64,000 bases of DNA from Rhodobacteraceae bacterium D3-12 (lineage in GTDB: Bacteria > Pseudomonadota > Alphaproteobacteria > Rhodobacterales > Rhodobacteraceae), in contig CP104793.1 in NCBI GenBank assembly GCA_025916135.1, forward strand, positions 3,819,001 to 3,883,000. Reading direction: 5' to 3'. The position numbers and the translations under genes were made by a program. Of the stretch, positions 43,586 to 53,219 are shown piece by piece. Position 1 is the stretch's first letter. Each line of letters starts with the position of its first letter. The notes under the pieces are model-generated. The model searched no databases and was not told the origin of the DNA. It saw only the letters and a program-made list of their open reading frames with translations.

Positions 43586-44527
43586 CTATTGGTTAAACCT
43601 GTAATCCTGTTCGATCTGAAGGCCCAGTTGCGTGGTGTCCTGTAACACGGAACTTAGGAATTCGTGTAAGCCTTCCTCAAAAATCGAAGCAATATCGCGC
43701 CCCTTAAGCCGTGCATTCATCGCGTCGACCAAATCATGCGCCTTCGTCCTCTGGCCGTAATCGCTTTCGATATAGCTGAGATTATCCGAGATTTTCGATA
43801 CACAGAATGCCAGAGATCGGGGCATGCGGCGATCAAGGATCAGAAAGCTCGCAATATCTGACGCCGCGAACTGCCCATCAACAGCCCAGCGGAATGACCG
43901 ATGTGCCGAGACAGACCGCAGGATCGTCTCCCACTGAACATTGTCCATGCTGCTGCCCACAAAGGACGACGCAGGCAACAAGGAGTAATATTTGACGTCG
44001 ATGATCCGCGCCGTGCTGTCGATCCGTTCGATAAACGTGCCGAGGCGGCAGAAATCAAACATGTCGTTGCGCAGCATCGTGCCATGCAGAGCGCCCCGCA
44101 CCAGCGCCGACTGATGCCGGATCGTCGCCAGAACTTCGGGTAGATCGGTTTCAGGAATCGGATTTCTCAGCACATCGCTGAGCAACATCCAAGTTTCGTT
44201 CACCGCTGACCACACCTCGGTCGTCAGCGCTGTACGCACCATGCGGGCATTGTCGCGCGCGCTCTTGATCACGGACAGGACCGAGCTTGGATTGTCCGGG
44301 TCGCGCAACAGAAAATCCGTGACCGTGCCGCTGTCATAGACATCGTGCTTGGCCTCATACGCCCGTTGCGAGGCCGAGGTTACAATCACCGACTTCCATT
44401 CCGTATCCGGGTCAACGGATCGCGTCAGGGCAATACGAAACCCCGCTTCGATCAAACGTGCGGTATTCTCCGCCCGCTCAAGGAACCGGAACATCCAGTA
44501 AAGCCCGCCTGCGGTTTTTCCCAGCAT
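43586..44527 (-). CDS. Alpha-E domain-containing protein (DUF403)
   Basis: 313 residues, mainly alpha-helical. Recognised by MLGKTAGGLYWMFRFLERAENTARLIEAGFRIAL, then FCRLGTFIERIDSTARIIDVKYYSLLP and the C-terminal repeats of helices ending near DYRFNQ. The alpha-E domain has conserved acidic and arginine residues but no proven activity. It is fixed in operons with circularly permuted ATP-grasp proteins, here adjacent by two bases, and with transglutaminase and Anbu. Confidence 0.92.
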   Translation of the reverse strand: MLGKTAGGLYWMFRFLERAENTARLIEAGFRIALTRSVDPDTEWKSVIVTSASQRAYEAKHDVYDSGTVTDFLLRDPDNPSSVLSVIKSARDNARMVRTALTTEVWSAVNETWMLLSDVLRNPIPETDLPEVLATIRHQSALVRGALHGTMLRNDMFDFCRLGTFIERIDSTARIIDVKYYSLLPASSFVGSSMDNVQWETILRSVSAHRSFRWAVDGQFAASDIASFLILDRRMPRSLAFCVSKISDNLSYIESDYGQRTKAHDLVDAMNARLKGRDIASIFEEGLHEFLSSVLQDTTQLGLQIEQDYRFNQ

Positions 44528-44528
44528 G

Positions 44529-45953
44529 TCAGCCCTTTAATACCCATGTGTCTTTGGTTCCGCCGCCTTGGCTTGAGTTTACCACAAGCGACCCCTCGGT
44601 TAGCGCCACGCGGGTCAAGCCGCCCGGCACGATGTTCACACCCTTGGGCGATACCAAGGCGAAAGGGCGCAGATCAACGTGGCGCGGGGCCAACCCGGCA
44701 TCGGTGAAAATCGGCACGGTCGACAGAGACAGCGTCGGCTGCGCGATATAATTGTGCGGCTTCGCCCTAAGCTTGACCTCAAAATCCGCGAGCTCCTGCT
44801 TGCTCGCCGCGGGGCCAACCAACATGCCATACCCGCCCGAGCCGTGAACCTCTTTCACCACCAGATCGGCAAGATTATCCAACACGTATTTCAACGCTTC
44901 CGGTTCTGCACAGCGATGGGTTTCCACGTTCTTCAGGATGGCCCGCTCGCCGGTGTAAAACTCTACGATCGCGGGCATATAGCTATAGATCGCCTTGTCA
45001 TCCGCCACGCCCGTGCCCGGCGCGTTGGCAATGGTGATATTGCCAGCGCGGTAAATATCCATGATCCCCGGAACGCCCAGCATCGAGGTCGGGTTGAACG
45101 TCAGCGGATCAAGGTATTCGTCGTCGACCCGGCGATAGATCACATCAATCACCTTGTAGCCGCGCGTGGTGCGCATGGCGATACGCCCATCCATCACCCT
45201 AAGGTCATGCCCCTCGACAAGCTCAACACCCATCTGATCGGCAAGAAAGGAATGCTCGTAATAGGCCGAGTTGTGAATGCCCGGCGTCAACACCACCACG
45301 CGAGGCCGCCCATCGCATCCGGCCGGGGCCGACGCCTCCAGCGATTCTCGAAGGTTTTTGGGATAGTTGCTGACCCGCTCGACCTTGATCTTGCTGAACA
45401 GTTCCGGGAACATTTGCAGCATCGTTTCGCGGTTTTCCAGCATATAGCTGACACCCGATGGCGTGCGGGCGTTATCCTCAAGCACAAAGAAATCATCTTC
45501 GCCGGTGCGCACAATGTCGGTGCCGACGATATGGGTATAGACGTTGCCCGGCGGGCTGAACCCCATCATCTCAGGCAGGAACGCCTCATTGCTCGAGATC
45601 AGCTCATAAGGCACCACACCGGCGCGCAAAATCTCTTGCCGGTTATAGATGTCATAGAGAAACGCATTGATCGCGCGAACCCGCTGGTCAATCCCCTTGG
45701 ACAGCTTGCTCCACTCGCGCGCCGACAGGATACGTGGCACAAGGTCAAACGGGATCAACCGCTCTTCGGCGTCGGTTTGCCCATAGACGTTAAACGTAAT
45801 CCCGGTGCGGCGAAAGAAGGCCTCGGCCTCATGCGATTTGCGCGCAAGACGGTCGGTTTCCTGTTTCTGAAACCATGCGTCATAGGTTTGATATGGGGAT
45901 CTAACGCCGTGATCCGACGCCATCTCGCTGAAATACGGACTCTTTGCATTCAT
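44529..45953 (-). CDS. Circularly permuted type 2 ATP-grasp protein
   Basis: 474 residues, beginning the operon. Typical motifs are RIPFDLVPRILSAREWSKLSKGIDQRVRAINAFLYDIYN-like sequence in the first third, VLEDNARTPSGVSYMLENR, VLTPGIHNSAYYEHSFLADQMGVELVEG, and VKEVHGSGGYGMLVGP near the C terminus. The ATP-grasp fold joins a carboxylate to an amine using ATP, so this is the likely peptide-forming enzyme of the cluster; the product is unknown. It probably has its own promoter in the 170-base gap upstream of 45953. Confidence 0.93.
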   Translation of the reverse strand: MNAKSPYFSEMASDHGVRSPYQTYDAWFQKQETDRLARKSHEAEAFFRRTGITFNVYGQTDAEERLIPFDLVPRILSAREWSKLSKGIDQRVRAINAFLYDIYNRQEILRAGVVPYELISSNEAFLPEMMGFSPPGNVYTHIVGTDIVRTGEDDFFVLEDNARTPSGVSYMLENRETMLQMFPELFSKIKVERVSNYPKNLRESLEASAPAGCDGRPRVVVLTPGIHNSAYYEHSFLADQMGVELVEGHDLRVMDGRIAMRTTRGYKVIDVIYRRVDDEYLDPLTFNPTSMLGVPGIMDIYRAGNITIANAPGTGVADDKAIYSYMPAIVEFYTGERAILKNVETHRCAEPEALKYVLDNLADLVVKEVHGSGGYGMLVGPAASKQELADFEVKLRAKPHNYIAQPTLSLSTVPIFTDAGLAPRHVDLRPFALVSPKGVNIVPGGLTRVALTEGSLVVNSSQGGGTKDTWVLKG

Positions 45954-46123
45954 ATGACAAGCCTAGAGTAGTCGTGCGTTTGCGCAACTCTAATATTTTC
46001 GGGCCCAAGTTGGCGCCCCTTGCGCGGGCAATTATTGGGCAGTTTGATCAACAAAGCAGCAAAAGTGAATCCGGCCAAATCGACCATTGGGAAATGATCG
46101 GTTTGATCGCCTGATCACCCCTC

Positions 46124-49100
46124 TCAATAATCGCGCTCAAAGAACACGCCGAGACTGCTTTCGCCTTCCGAATTCACGCTGCCCCGGCCCGTAACAGAGG
46201 GTGAAATCTGGATGTTGAGATTGATCTCACTGCTTCCGTCCGACCCGACCGTAACATCGGTATAAACCTTGTCTGACAGGTATTTACCCACCTTCGCACC
46301 GGTCGTACCGTCTTCGCTTGTGGTGATGTCCAGATCATCCACCCCAAGGTTCTCGCGCAGCTTGTCCAAAAGCCCCGAGCCACCCCCGGCCAAGGTTTGC
46401 ACGGCAGCAGCAAGCTGCACCGCCTGAAGCGCGGAAATCTTGGACAATCCACGCCCGAACAAAAGCCGTGACAGGATCTCATCCTCGGGCAAATCCGGGC
46501 TTGAGGTAAAGGAAATCTCAGGGTCCGAGGCAAGCCCCGACATGATGATGCTAATGTCCGTATCCGCCGATTGAGCGGTCGCCACCAGATAAATGAACGG
46601 GTCAAAACTACCGCGCAACTGAACATAGCCTTCGCTGAGGGTCAGGCGCTTGGTCAATACATCAAGCCGCCCGCGGATCAGGTCAAAACGCCCTTGGGTG
46701 ATCACATTTGCGGTGGTTCCGGTCAGCCGCAATTGCCCACCCAGCTCGGCATCCAACCCGCGCCCGCGAATGAACACGCGTGCTGGCGCGTCTACGACGA
46801 TGTCGATCGGATACACCGCACCGCCACCGCTGCTACCGCTGCCGCCGCCTGTGTCCAACAGCCCGGCACGGGCGCGGGTGCGGCGCACCGCGCCCGGCTC
46901 GTTCACATGGCGCAAGCCGTCAAGAACGGGGGCAATCTGCCCACCGCTTTCCGGCACCTGCACTTCGGTCGTTCCAAGGCTTAACGCCGCGCGGATCGCC
47001 GCCCCCGAAGTCAGCGGCCCGCGCAGGCTCACGCGTCCATCCACGCTGGTGCGAAACAGCTCTGCCTCGCGGATTGCGACCCCATTCAGCACCGCTTCGA
47101 GGTTGGCAGTATAGGGCGCGTTCAGCCCGACCGGTCCGGTTACGGTGATCTGCCCGCCACCCGCCACCTGTGCGCTGGCCGTTACATCGGCCTTTGCACC
47201 GGCAAGCGTTACGGTCGCATTGATCGGCGCAAGCGAAATGTTTTGCTCCGGCACAGCAAGTCGCGCCTTTTGCACGGTGACCCGCCCGGACAGCGACGAC
47301 AACGCCAGCGGCCCATTCAGCGAAAGGTCATAGGCTGCCGTTCCCAACACCACATTCGGCGCAATAAAGCGATTGGCAAAGCCAAGCGGAGCGCGGCCCG
47401 CGATCTCAAGGTCGGCTTGCAACGTTGCCGCTGAAATCTGCCCCGACACGCGCGCCTCTGTGCCGCCGGGGCCACGACCCTGCACCGCAATCCGCCAGCT
47501 TTGACCGACAAGCTCTGCCGTGCCTTGCGCTGTTGCCGGACCGTTCACACCCGGCGCAAGCAACCCGATGTCGCGCAGGCTCGCGTCGAACCGAAGCGAC
47601 GGCGCCGCGCCACTTGCCGTGCCGTTGACCTCTATCCGCCCTTGCGGCGTTGTGAGGTCGATCCGCTCGGCATGAAGCACCTCGCCCGCCGCGCGCCGCA
47701 CCGTCCCGCTCAACGTGCTTGTGCCGCGCAACAGTTGGTCAATCGTATCAATCCCGGCCCCAAGGCTTCGCCCTGTCCCGTCGAACGTGGCCTCAAACGT
47801 GCCTTTCAGCGGATCGACCCAGCCTGTTGCCTCAAGCGTGACACCGCCGGACACAGGGCGCCCAACCGGCGTGGCATAGGGCGCAAGCGAGGCCACCTCG
47901 GCCTGCACCGTTCCCGTAATCCGCCCAAGGCCGGCATCGTCATCAATCGCAACGCTCGCCTTGACCCCGGCGCTTGCTTTGCCCGGGCCGGTGGCGCGCA
48001 TGTCAACAACCCAATCGCTGGCGCTCGATTGCTTGGCCGTGCCCGACAGCGTGCTTGCCCCGTTCAGCCCCGGCATCACCCGCGCCGTCTGCGCGATTTG
48101 CGCGCTCAGCGTCAGCTGGCTCGCCCCGGTGGCCAACGCGCCGGACAACCGCGCGCTCGCATGATCCGATGTGATGGTGAATTTCTCAATCCGCGTGCCG
48201 GTCTCGTCCCGCGCCATTCTCAGCGCCAGTTGGCTTGCGCCCTGGAACAGCGGATCAACCTGCGCCTGCCCGATACCCAAATCGCGCCCGGTGCCGTCCA
48301 CACCCAGCGTAAAACTGCCCGCAAGCGGCTTGCTTTGCCCGCTGAGCGTCACTTCAGCCGCCCCGGTCATGGCCACACCGGCAAGATCGGCGAAGCGCGC
48401 CATATCGTCGGCCTTCAACTTGGCCGCGCCTGAGATGTCGATGTTCAAGCCGTCCATCAACCCCTTGAATGCGGCATTCCCCGACAACCCGTAATCCGCA
48501 CCGTTCAAAGCAAACGAGGTCAGGCGCAATGGCGCATCCTCGGCCCAGCCAAACGCCAGCTCACCGTTCAGCGCGCTGCCCAGCGCCCGCGCCAACGCCG
48601 CATCCGCCGGAACCAATCCGCGGGCCGAGTAGCTGGCCGCACCGCGCACGCTGCCAATCGCAGTGCCCTCGCCTTGGAAAATCGTTCCCGACCCGGCAAG
48701 CCGCATCGCCTCAATCGCGATATCGGCCCGGTTCAGCGCCTCGATATCGGCGTCAAGCACCCATGTGTCGCCCTTTTCCGCGTCAAACCCTAGCGTAAAA
48801 CCCGCACGTTGCACCCGTGTTTGCACGCCGCTGATGGGCAACAGCACCGGCTCACCGCTCGTCGCATCGCTCAGCGTGCCGTTCAGGTCGAACTTCACCG
48901 GCCAGCCATCGGCGCTCAGATGCAACATCCCGGCAAGGTTCAGCGCCCGCGTGTTCAGCGTCAGATCGTCAAGCTGCACCCGACCGTCCTCAAACGCCGC
49001 GCCTGACATGGCCAGCCGGATATCCGGCCCGAAGAACCCGCGATATTGTGGCAGGAACACCGGCGCAATATCACCGCCCAGATCGGCCACGAACTTGCGC

Positions 49101-49912
49101 TGCGCCTGCACCGATCCGTCCTCTGACGCGGGCACGCCGGTCAGCGTCACGCTGCCTGCAAGGCGGGGCTGGTCGTCCGTTGATAGCCCAAGCGTTGCCT
49201 TGAACGCGTCAAGCGGGCCCGTCCCCTCGACCGACATCGCAATCGAAGGTTGCCCCGGCAAGTCAATCAAATGCGCGACGATCCCGCCTGCGCCCTCGCT
49301 CACGTTCAACGCTAGATCGAGAACGGTTGATGTGTTGGAATAACTCACCGCAAGGCCAAGGCGGTCAGCAGGGCGCTCAACCTTGATGATCTCAAGCTTA
49401 GCCTCGCCCGCACCGCCATCAAGCTTGGCCGATCCATCCAGCGAGACAACCGTCTCACGCCCGATCACCGGCGCGCCCAACACGATCCGGGGCGAGGTGA
49501 TCTGCCCGATCGTAACCGTCACCGGCAAGTCAGGCAGCGCAAACCCAGAGGCCTCGGGCGCAGGTACATCGCCGCCCCCCGCCACCGGCCCCCGCGGGAG
49601 CAAAATTTCGTCAGCAGAAAGCTTATCAACGCTCAGATGCCCCTTGAGCAAAGCGGAACGCGTCCAGACAAGCTCTACCCCGCGCATGGTCAGCCATATG
49701 CCCTTGTCGTCGGCAATGGTCAGCTCTTGGATCTTGGCCTGACTGCTCAAAGCGCCCTCAAACCCGATAATGCGCACCTGCCGACCGGCATCCGACAGGC
49801 TGTCCTCAAGGATGCTCTGTAGATAGCCGCGATCATCCTGCGTCTGCGCCGAAGCCAACACAGGCCAGCAGAGCAAAGCCGTGGCAAAAAGCAAAACCGT
49901 GAACCGTCTCAA
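46124..49912 (-). CDS. tamB: Translocation and assembly module protein TamB
   Basis: 1262 residues, slightly short for TamB. An N-terminal signal/anchor (RRFTVLLFATALLCWPVLASAQ) is followed by a long repetitive beta-rich chain typical of bridge-like lipid transport proteins, and the C-terminal DUF490 block with ISFTSSPDLPEDEILSRLLFGRGLSKISALQAVQLA and the terminal GRGSVNSEGESSLGVFFERDY. It acts in the periplasm between inner membrane and the outer-membrane TamA, in outer-membrane protein insertion and phospholipid transport. Its start overlaps the tamA stop by four bases, so the pair is translationally coupled. Confidence 0.95.
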   Translation of the reverse strand: MRRFTVLLFATALLCWPVLASAQTQDDRGYLQSILEDSLSDAGRQVRIIGFEGALSSQAKIQELTIADDKGIWLTMRGVELVWTRSALLKGHLSVDKLSADEILLPRGPVAGGGDVPAPEASGFALPDLPVTVTIGQITSPRIVLGAPVIGRETVVSLDGSAKLDGGAGEAKLEIIKVERPADRLGLAVSYSNTSTVLDLALNVSEGAGGIVAHLIDLPGQPSIAMSVEGTGPLDAFKATLGLSTDDQPRLAGSVTLTGVPASEDGSVQAQRKFVADLGGDIAPVFLPQYRGFFGPDIRLAMSGAAFEDGRVQLDDLTLNTRALNLAGMLHLSADGWPVKFDLNGTLSDATSGEPVLLPISGVQTRVQRAGFTLGFDAEKGDTWVLDADIEALNRADIAIEAMRLAGSGTIFQGEGTAIGSVRGAASYSARGLVPADAALARALGSALNGELAFGWAEDAPLRLTSFALNGADYGLSGNAAFKGLMDGLNIDISGAAKLKADDMARFADLAGVAMTGAAEVTLSGQSKPLAGSFTLGVDGTGRDLGIGQAQVDPLFQGASQLALRMARDETGTRIEKFTITSDHASARLSGALATGASQLTLSAQIAQTARVMPGLNGASTLSGTAKQSSASDWVVDMRATGPGKASAGVKASVAIDDDAGLGRITGTVQAEVASLAPYATPVGRPVSGGVTLEATGWVDPLKGTFEATFDGTGRSLGAGIDTIDQLLRGTSTLSGTVRRAAGEVLHAERIDLTTPQGRIEVNGTASGAAPSLRFDASLRDIGLLAPGVNGPATAQGTAELVGQSWRIAVQGRGPGGTEARVSGQISAATLQADLEIAGRAPLGFANRFIAPNVVLGTAAYDLSLNGPLALSSLSGRVTVQKARLAVPEQNISLAPINATVTLAGAKADVTASAQVAGGGQITVTGPVGLNAPYTANLEAVLNGVAIREAELFRTSVDGRVSLRGPLTSGAAIRAALSLGTTEVQVPESGGQIAPVLDGLRHVNEPGAVRRTRARAGLLDTGGGSGSSGGGAVYPIDIVVDAPARVFIRGRGLDAELGGQLRLTGTTANVITQGRFDLIRGRLDVLTKRLTLSEGYVQLRGSFDPFIYLVATAQSADTDISIIMSGLASDPEISFTSSPDLPEDEILSRLLFGRGLSKISALQAVQLAAAVQTLAGGGSGLLDKLRENLGVDDLDITTSEDGTTGAKVGKYLSDKVYTDVTVGSDGSSEINLNIQISPSVTGRGSVNSEGESSLGVFFERDY

Positions 49913-51714
49913 AACGCCTGCCCTATACCAACATAAATTTGCACGCCGTCCCCGGTTGCCCCGCCAATCGGCGCCGCCACGTCAAGCCGGACAGGCCCGA
50001 TTCCGGTGTCATAGCGCAGTCCAACACCGGCCCCCGCATGCCACTCTCCGGCGCCCTCAAACAGGCCATTCGCGCCGACGTAACCCGCATCCACAAAGCC
50101 GACCAACCCGATGGTATCCGTGACAGCGGCCCGCACCTCGGTCGAAACGGCCAAGAACGACCGCCCCCCGGTAATGCTCCCCCCGCCAAGGTCAACGCCA
50201 AGCGATTGATATGGCTGCCCCCGCACGGTGCCGCCACCGCCCGAATAAAACAGGTAATCCGGCGGCAGGTTCGCAAGGCTCGCACCGACAACCGAGCCCA
50301 GCTGCACCCGCCCGGCCAAAACCAGATCACGATCACCACCAATATTGCGGTAAGCGCGGCCATCGGCCTCAAATCGCATGCCCCCGCCATTGCCATCAAC
50401 ACTGACAAATGGCGTCGCTTCGGCGCGCAGATAATAGCCTTTGGTCGGGTCCAGCTTGTCATTGCGATTGTCCCAAGTCACCGCCCCCGGCAGCGTCAGG
50501 AAAAAGAACCGCCGGTCGCCAAAACTGTCATCCGTCTCAGAATAGCGCAGCCCGACACCCAGCTCGAATTCCAACGTGTCCGAGTAATGCCGCACCAGCC
50601 CGATACCAACCTCGGAAATCCATTCGCGATAGGTCGGTTCGTCCTCGTAAGACAGCGCGGCAACGACATAGCCGGTCATGTCCGAGCGGATCGCAGCGGG
50701 AAAATCCAACCGCGCATCAAGGCTATAATCCACACCACCCGATTGCCCGGCAATACCGCCCACCTCGGCCCCGATGCGGAACCGCTCGGCCCCGCCGAAA
50801 AGGTTGCGATGCAGCCAGAAGCCCGACAACGTCAGCCCCTCCAGCGATGAAATCTCGGCCCCGAACCCAAAGCGGCGCGGCTTTTCATCCGCCAGCGCCA
50901 GATTGATGTCCATCGTGTTGCCCGGGCCCAATGTCTCGGCCTCGGTCAGCGAGACAGATGAAAACGCGCCCGTGCGGCGCAACCGCTCTGCGGCTTTCTT
51001 TTTCTCGGCCGGGGAAAACACTTCGCCCCGCGGCAGATCGGCAATCTCCTGAATGCGCTCGGCACGCACCGCACTTGGCGTGGTCTGGCGCAGGTTGCCG
51101 AATTTGACCACCGGGCCGGGGGCAAGCCTAAGCTGAGCGGAAAGCGTGCTGCTGGCGTGGTTCGCGCGCAGGTTCTGATCCGCGATCCGCACCTTTGCGT
51201 GCCCTTTGTCACGCCAGTCAGAGACGGCCCCGTCCACCGTTTCCTGCAGCACTTCGCTGCGGGCGACGGCACCGGCGCGAAACCCGTCCGGCGGGGTGCT
51301 TCCCTGTGGCAGAGGCGTCACCTCGGCGCGATCAAACCGAAACTGCCGCCCCGGTGTGATCTGCACCCTTGCGGTTTTGAACCGCGGCGGCGCGGAAAAG
51401 GTCGAAATCCCCGCCGCTTCGCGCCCATCTAGCGAAATCTTGATGACACCGCCGTAATATCCGTTTGCATAAAGCACGCGCAAAAAACGGGTGTAATCGG
51501 CCTGTGCCGCCGCCAGAACATCACGCGCCGGCGCGTCTCCTTCGCTGGCGCGTGTCGCAACAAGCGATGCGTCAAGCAACTCTTCGCGCAGATCACCATC
51601 GCCGCCCGCCACATCAAACCGCTGCACCTCAAGCGCAGGCACACCAACTGGCAACACAAAAAGCGCAACGCACAGCGTCACGCCCACCAAATACTTTGGA
51701 CCGATTTTTTTCAC
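49909..51714 (-). CDS. tamA: Outer-membrane assembly factor TamA (BamA/TamA family)
   Basis: 601 residues from a GTG at 51714, chosen because it yields a clean signal peptide (KKIGPKYLVGVTLCVALFVLPVGVPA); an ATG at 51756 would add 14 polar residues. POTRA-type domains occupy roughly residues 30-260, and the 16-strand barrel follows, with FGFGAEISSLEGLTLSGFWLHRNLFGGAERF and the conserved L6 motif in GGGGTVRGQPYQSLG. The chain ends with GVQIYVGIGQAF, with the terminal Phe of outer-membrane proteins. It partners TamB encoded just downstream. Confidence 0.93.
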   Translation of the reverse strand: MKKIGPKYLVGVTLCVALFVLPVGVPALEVQRFDVAGGDGDLREELLDASLVATRASEGDAPARDVLAAAQADYTRFLRVLYANGYYGGVIKISLDGREAAGISTFSAPPRFKTARVQITPGRQFRFDRAEVTPLPQGSTPPDGFRAGAVARSEVLQETVDGAVSDWRDKGHAKVRIADQNLRANHASSTLSAQLRLAPGPVVKFGNLRQTTPSAVRAERIQEIADLPRGEVFSPAEKKKAAERLRRTGAFSSVSLTEAETLGPGNTMDINLALADEKPRRFGFGAEISSLEGLTLSGFWLHRNLFGGAERFRIGAEVGGIAGQSGGVDYSLDARLDFPAAIRSDMTGYVVAALSYEDEPTYREWISEVGIGLVRHYSDTLEFELGVGLRYSETDDSFGDRRFFFLTLPGAVTWDNRNDKLDPTKGYYLRAEATPFVSVDGNGGGMRFEADGRAYRNIGGDRDLVLAGRVQLGSVVGASLANLPPDYLFYSGGGGTVRGQPYQSLGVDLGGGSITGGRSFLAVSTEVRAAVTDTIGLVGFVDAGYVGANGLFEGAGEWHAGAGVGLRYDTGIGPVRLDVAAPIGGATGDGVQIYVGIGQAF

Positions 51715-52087
51715 GTCCCGTTCACCACTGCTCGGAGGGGGCTTCTCCCCTACCATACCCAAGCTGTCCCGGAATCACCATTCACGAAAACCTGAGAGAG
51801 GCCCCTTGGCCCCGTCGCGCGCGCGACTGCGCGGATTATCGCCCGTCGCGCTTTATTGCCAAATTGTGGCACGCAAAGCCCACCGGCTGCGCCGAGCAAC
51901 CCCTTAGTGTGGCAAGACAGTGGAATCTCCTTTGGGTAGAAAAAGTGTTGCACCGTCGCAACGCGCTTAAAAAAAGGGGCATTCGCAACTCATGTTAACC
52001 GCGTAGAACGCAAGTTGCGCCCCAATTGCCCACTTCAATTCAATTTTTCGCCGCATTTCGCGGGAACTTCATAAGGAGTTTCGTCGC
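51715..52087. promoter_or_regulatory. 373-base gap between tamA and the pilus operon (divergent)
   Basis: No gene is seen. The half next to tamA is GC-rich; from about 51950 the sequence turns AT-rich (runs such as CTTAAAAAAAGG and CAATTCAATTTTTCG), consistent with the pilus promoter. I cannot name specific regulator sites. Confidence 0.4.
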
Positions 52088-52129
52088 ATGCATCTGATCG
52101 CAAAGCGGACGTGTGTTGGTAACAATTGA
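52088..52129 (+). other. Possible leader peptide upstream of the pilus operon
   Basis: ATG at 52088 is preceded at 9 bases by AAGGAG (52073-52078) and encodes MHLIAKRTCVGNN before TGA at 52127. The stop is 17 bases before the pilin start. The strong ribosome site on so short a frame is the main evidence; it could be chance. Confidence 0.35.
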
Positions 52130-52146
52130 CAGGAAAGGCTCCTCAA

Positions 52147-52635
52147 ATGAAACACCCCCAACTCCTCAAACTCATTGCGCTCGGCGCATGCCTCTCGGGC
52201 ACATCCGTGATGGCCGCAGAAGAAGTTACAAACCTGAACGTCAACGCCTTCGTGGCCGACAGTTGCACAGTCATTGCAGGCACTGCACTGTCTTTCGCGA
52301 CCGTCGACACCTCAAGCGATGCAAGCCAAGTCACCCCCGGTGTCATCACCGTTGTCTGCACCTCCAGCCGCACCGGCATGACCGTTTCCCTCGGGAGCGG
52401 TGGTCAGGCTTCAAGCGGTGTGCGCTACATGTCCGATGGCGGCAGCAACACCATCCCTTACAAGCTCCACTCGGACATCGCGCATGCCAACGAAGTGGCC
52501 ATTGATGGCAACGTTTTCTCCGGCAACGCAGCGCCCGCAATCCCGGTCATCATCCCGGTTTACGGCCAAATTCCCGCTGGCAACTACGCCACGGGGTCGT
52601 ATTCTGACTCCATTGTAGTGACGCTGACCCACTAA
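52147..52635 (+). CDS. Spore coat U domain pilin (Csu-type major subunit)
   Basis: 162 residues from the ATG at 52147. The signal peptide (MKHPQLLKLIALGACLSGTSVMAA) is followed by a single SCPU domain: VNAFVADSCTVIAGTALSF, TPGVITVVCTSSRTGMTVSLGSGGQ, VRYMSDGGSNTIPYKLHSD, and PAGNYATGSYSDSIVVTLTH at the end. The two cysteines form the usual pilin disulfide. Csu-type subunits assemble into archaic chaperone-usher pili used in surface attachment and biofilm. First gene of a four-gene operon. Confidence 0.92.
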   Translation: MKHPQLLKLIALGACLSGTSVMAAEEVTNLNVNAFVADSCTVIAGTALSFATVDTSSDASQVTPGVITVVCTSSRTGMTVSLGSGGQASSGVRYMSDGGSNTIPYKLHSDIAHANEVAIDGNVFSGNAAPAIPVIIPVYGQIPAGNYATGSYSDSIVVTLTH

Positions 52636-52658
52636 TCAGCAACGTTGTGTACAAAAAA

Positions 52659-53135
52659 ATGGGAAAACCCGTGACAAAATCGAGCAGCATAAAACGGATT
52701 AGCAAGGCAACTCTGACATTGGCCGCGTGCCTGTCACTGATCACGGTTGCGACGGTTCCAACCGCCGCAACCGCCGATAGCCTGACCGTTTCCCCGACAC
52801 GTTTGGCAGTGCCAAACCCAAACAAACAAACCAGCCTCACGGTCAAGGCGGGCGGCAAGTATCTGTCCGTCCTCCAGGTCCGTGTGATGAAATGGAACGA
52901 ACGCGACGACCCGGCCAAGATGAAACCCACGCGCGACGTGGTGATCAGCCCCCCCGTGGCCAAGCTTCGTCCAGGTCAGGAACTGACTGTGCGGATCGTG
53001 CGGGTCAAAAAGCGCGCGGTGCGCAAGCGTGAATGCTACCGCGTGCTGGTTGATCGTCTGCCCGGGCGCGAGCAAAGCAAAAAGGCTGTGAAGCTTCAGG
53101 TTCGGCATTCCGTGCCGCTGTGCTTCACCTCCTAA
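52659..53135 (+). CDS. Fimbrial chaperone, single-domain (C-terminal domain missing)
   Basis: 158 residues from the ATG at 52659 (GTG at 52671 is also possible). After a signal peptide ending near TAATADS, one immunoglobulin-like domain is present: LTVSPTRLAVPNPNKQTSLTVKAGG, VRVMKWNERDD, RDVVISPPVAKLRPGQELTVRIV and YRVLVDRLPG, ending in LQVRHSVPLCFTS, the G1 strand that donates to subunits. PapD-like and CsuC-like chaperones normally carry a second domain, for about 230-250 residues in total. Beyond the stop, the same frame still reads ASPRGGVSPPQADVTVWVDP before another stop, which looks like the decayed start of domain 2. Confidence 0.8.
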   Translation: MGKPVTKSSSIKRISKATLTLAACLSLITVATVPTAATADSLTVSPTRLAVPNPNKQTSLTVKAGGKYLSVLQVRVMKWNERDDPAKMKPTRDVVISPPVAKLRPGQELTVRIVRVKKRAVRKRECYRVLVDRLPGREQSKKAVKLQVRHSVPLCFTS

Positions 53136-53219
53136 GCAAGCCCTCGCGGTGGCGTCAGCCCACCACAAGCTGACGTCACCGTATGGGTCGACCCCTGAGC
53201 CCTCGATTGGTGTGTTTCC

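Noticed and set aside
46571-48433. Several plus-strand frames opposite tamB
   Set aside because: Antisense shadows of a long conserved coding region.
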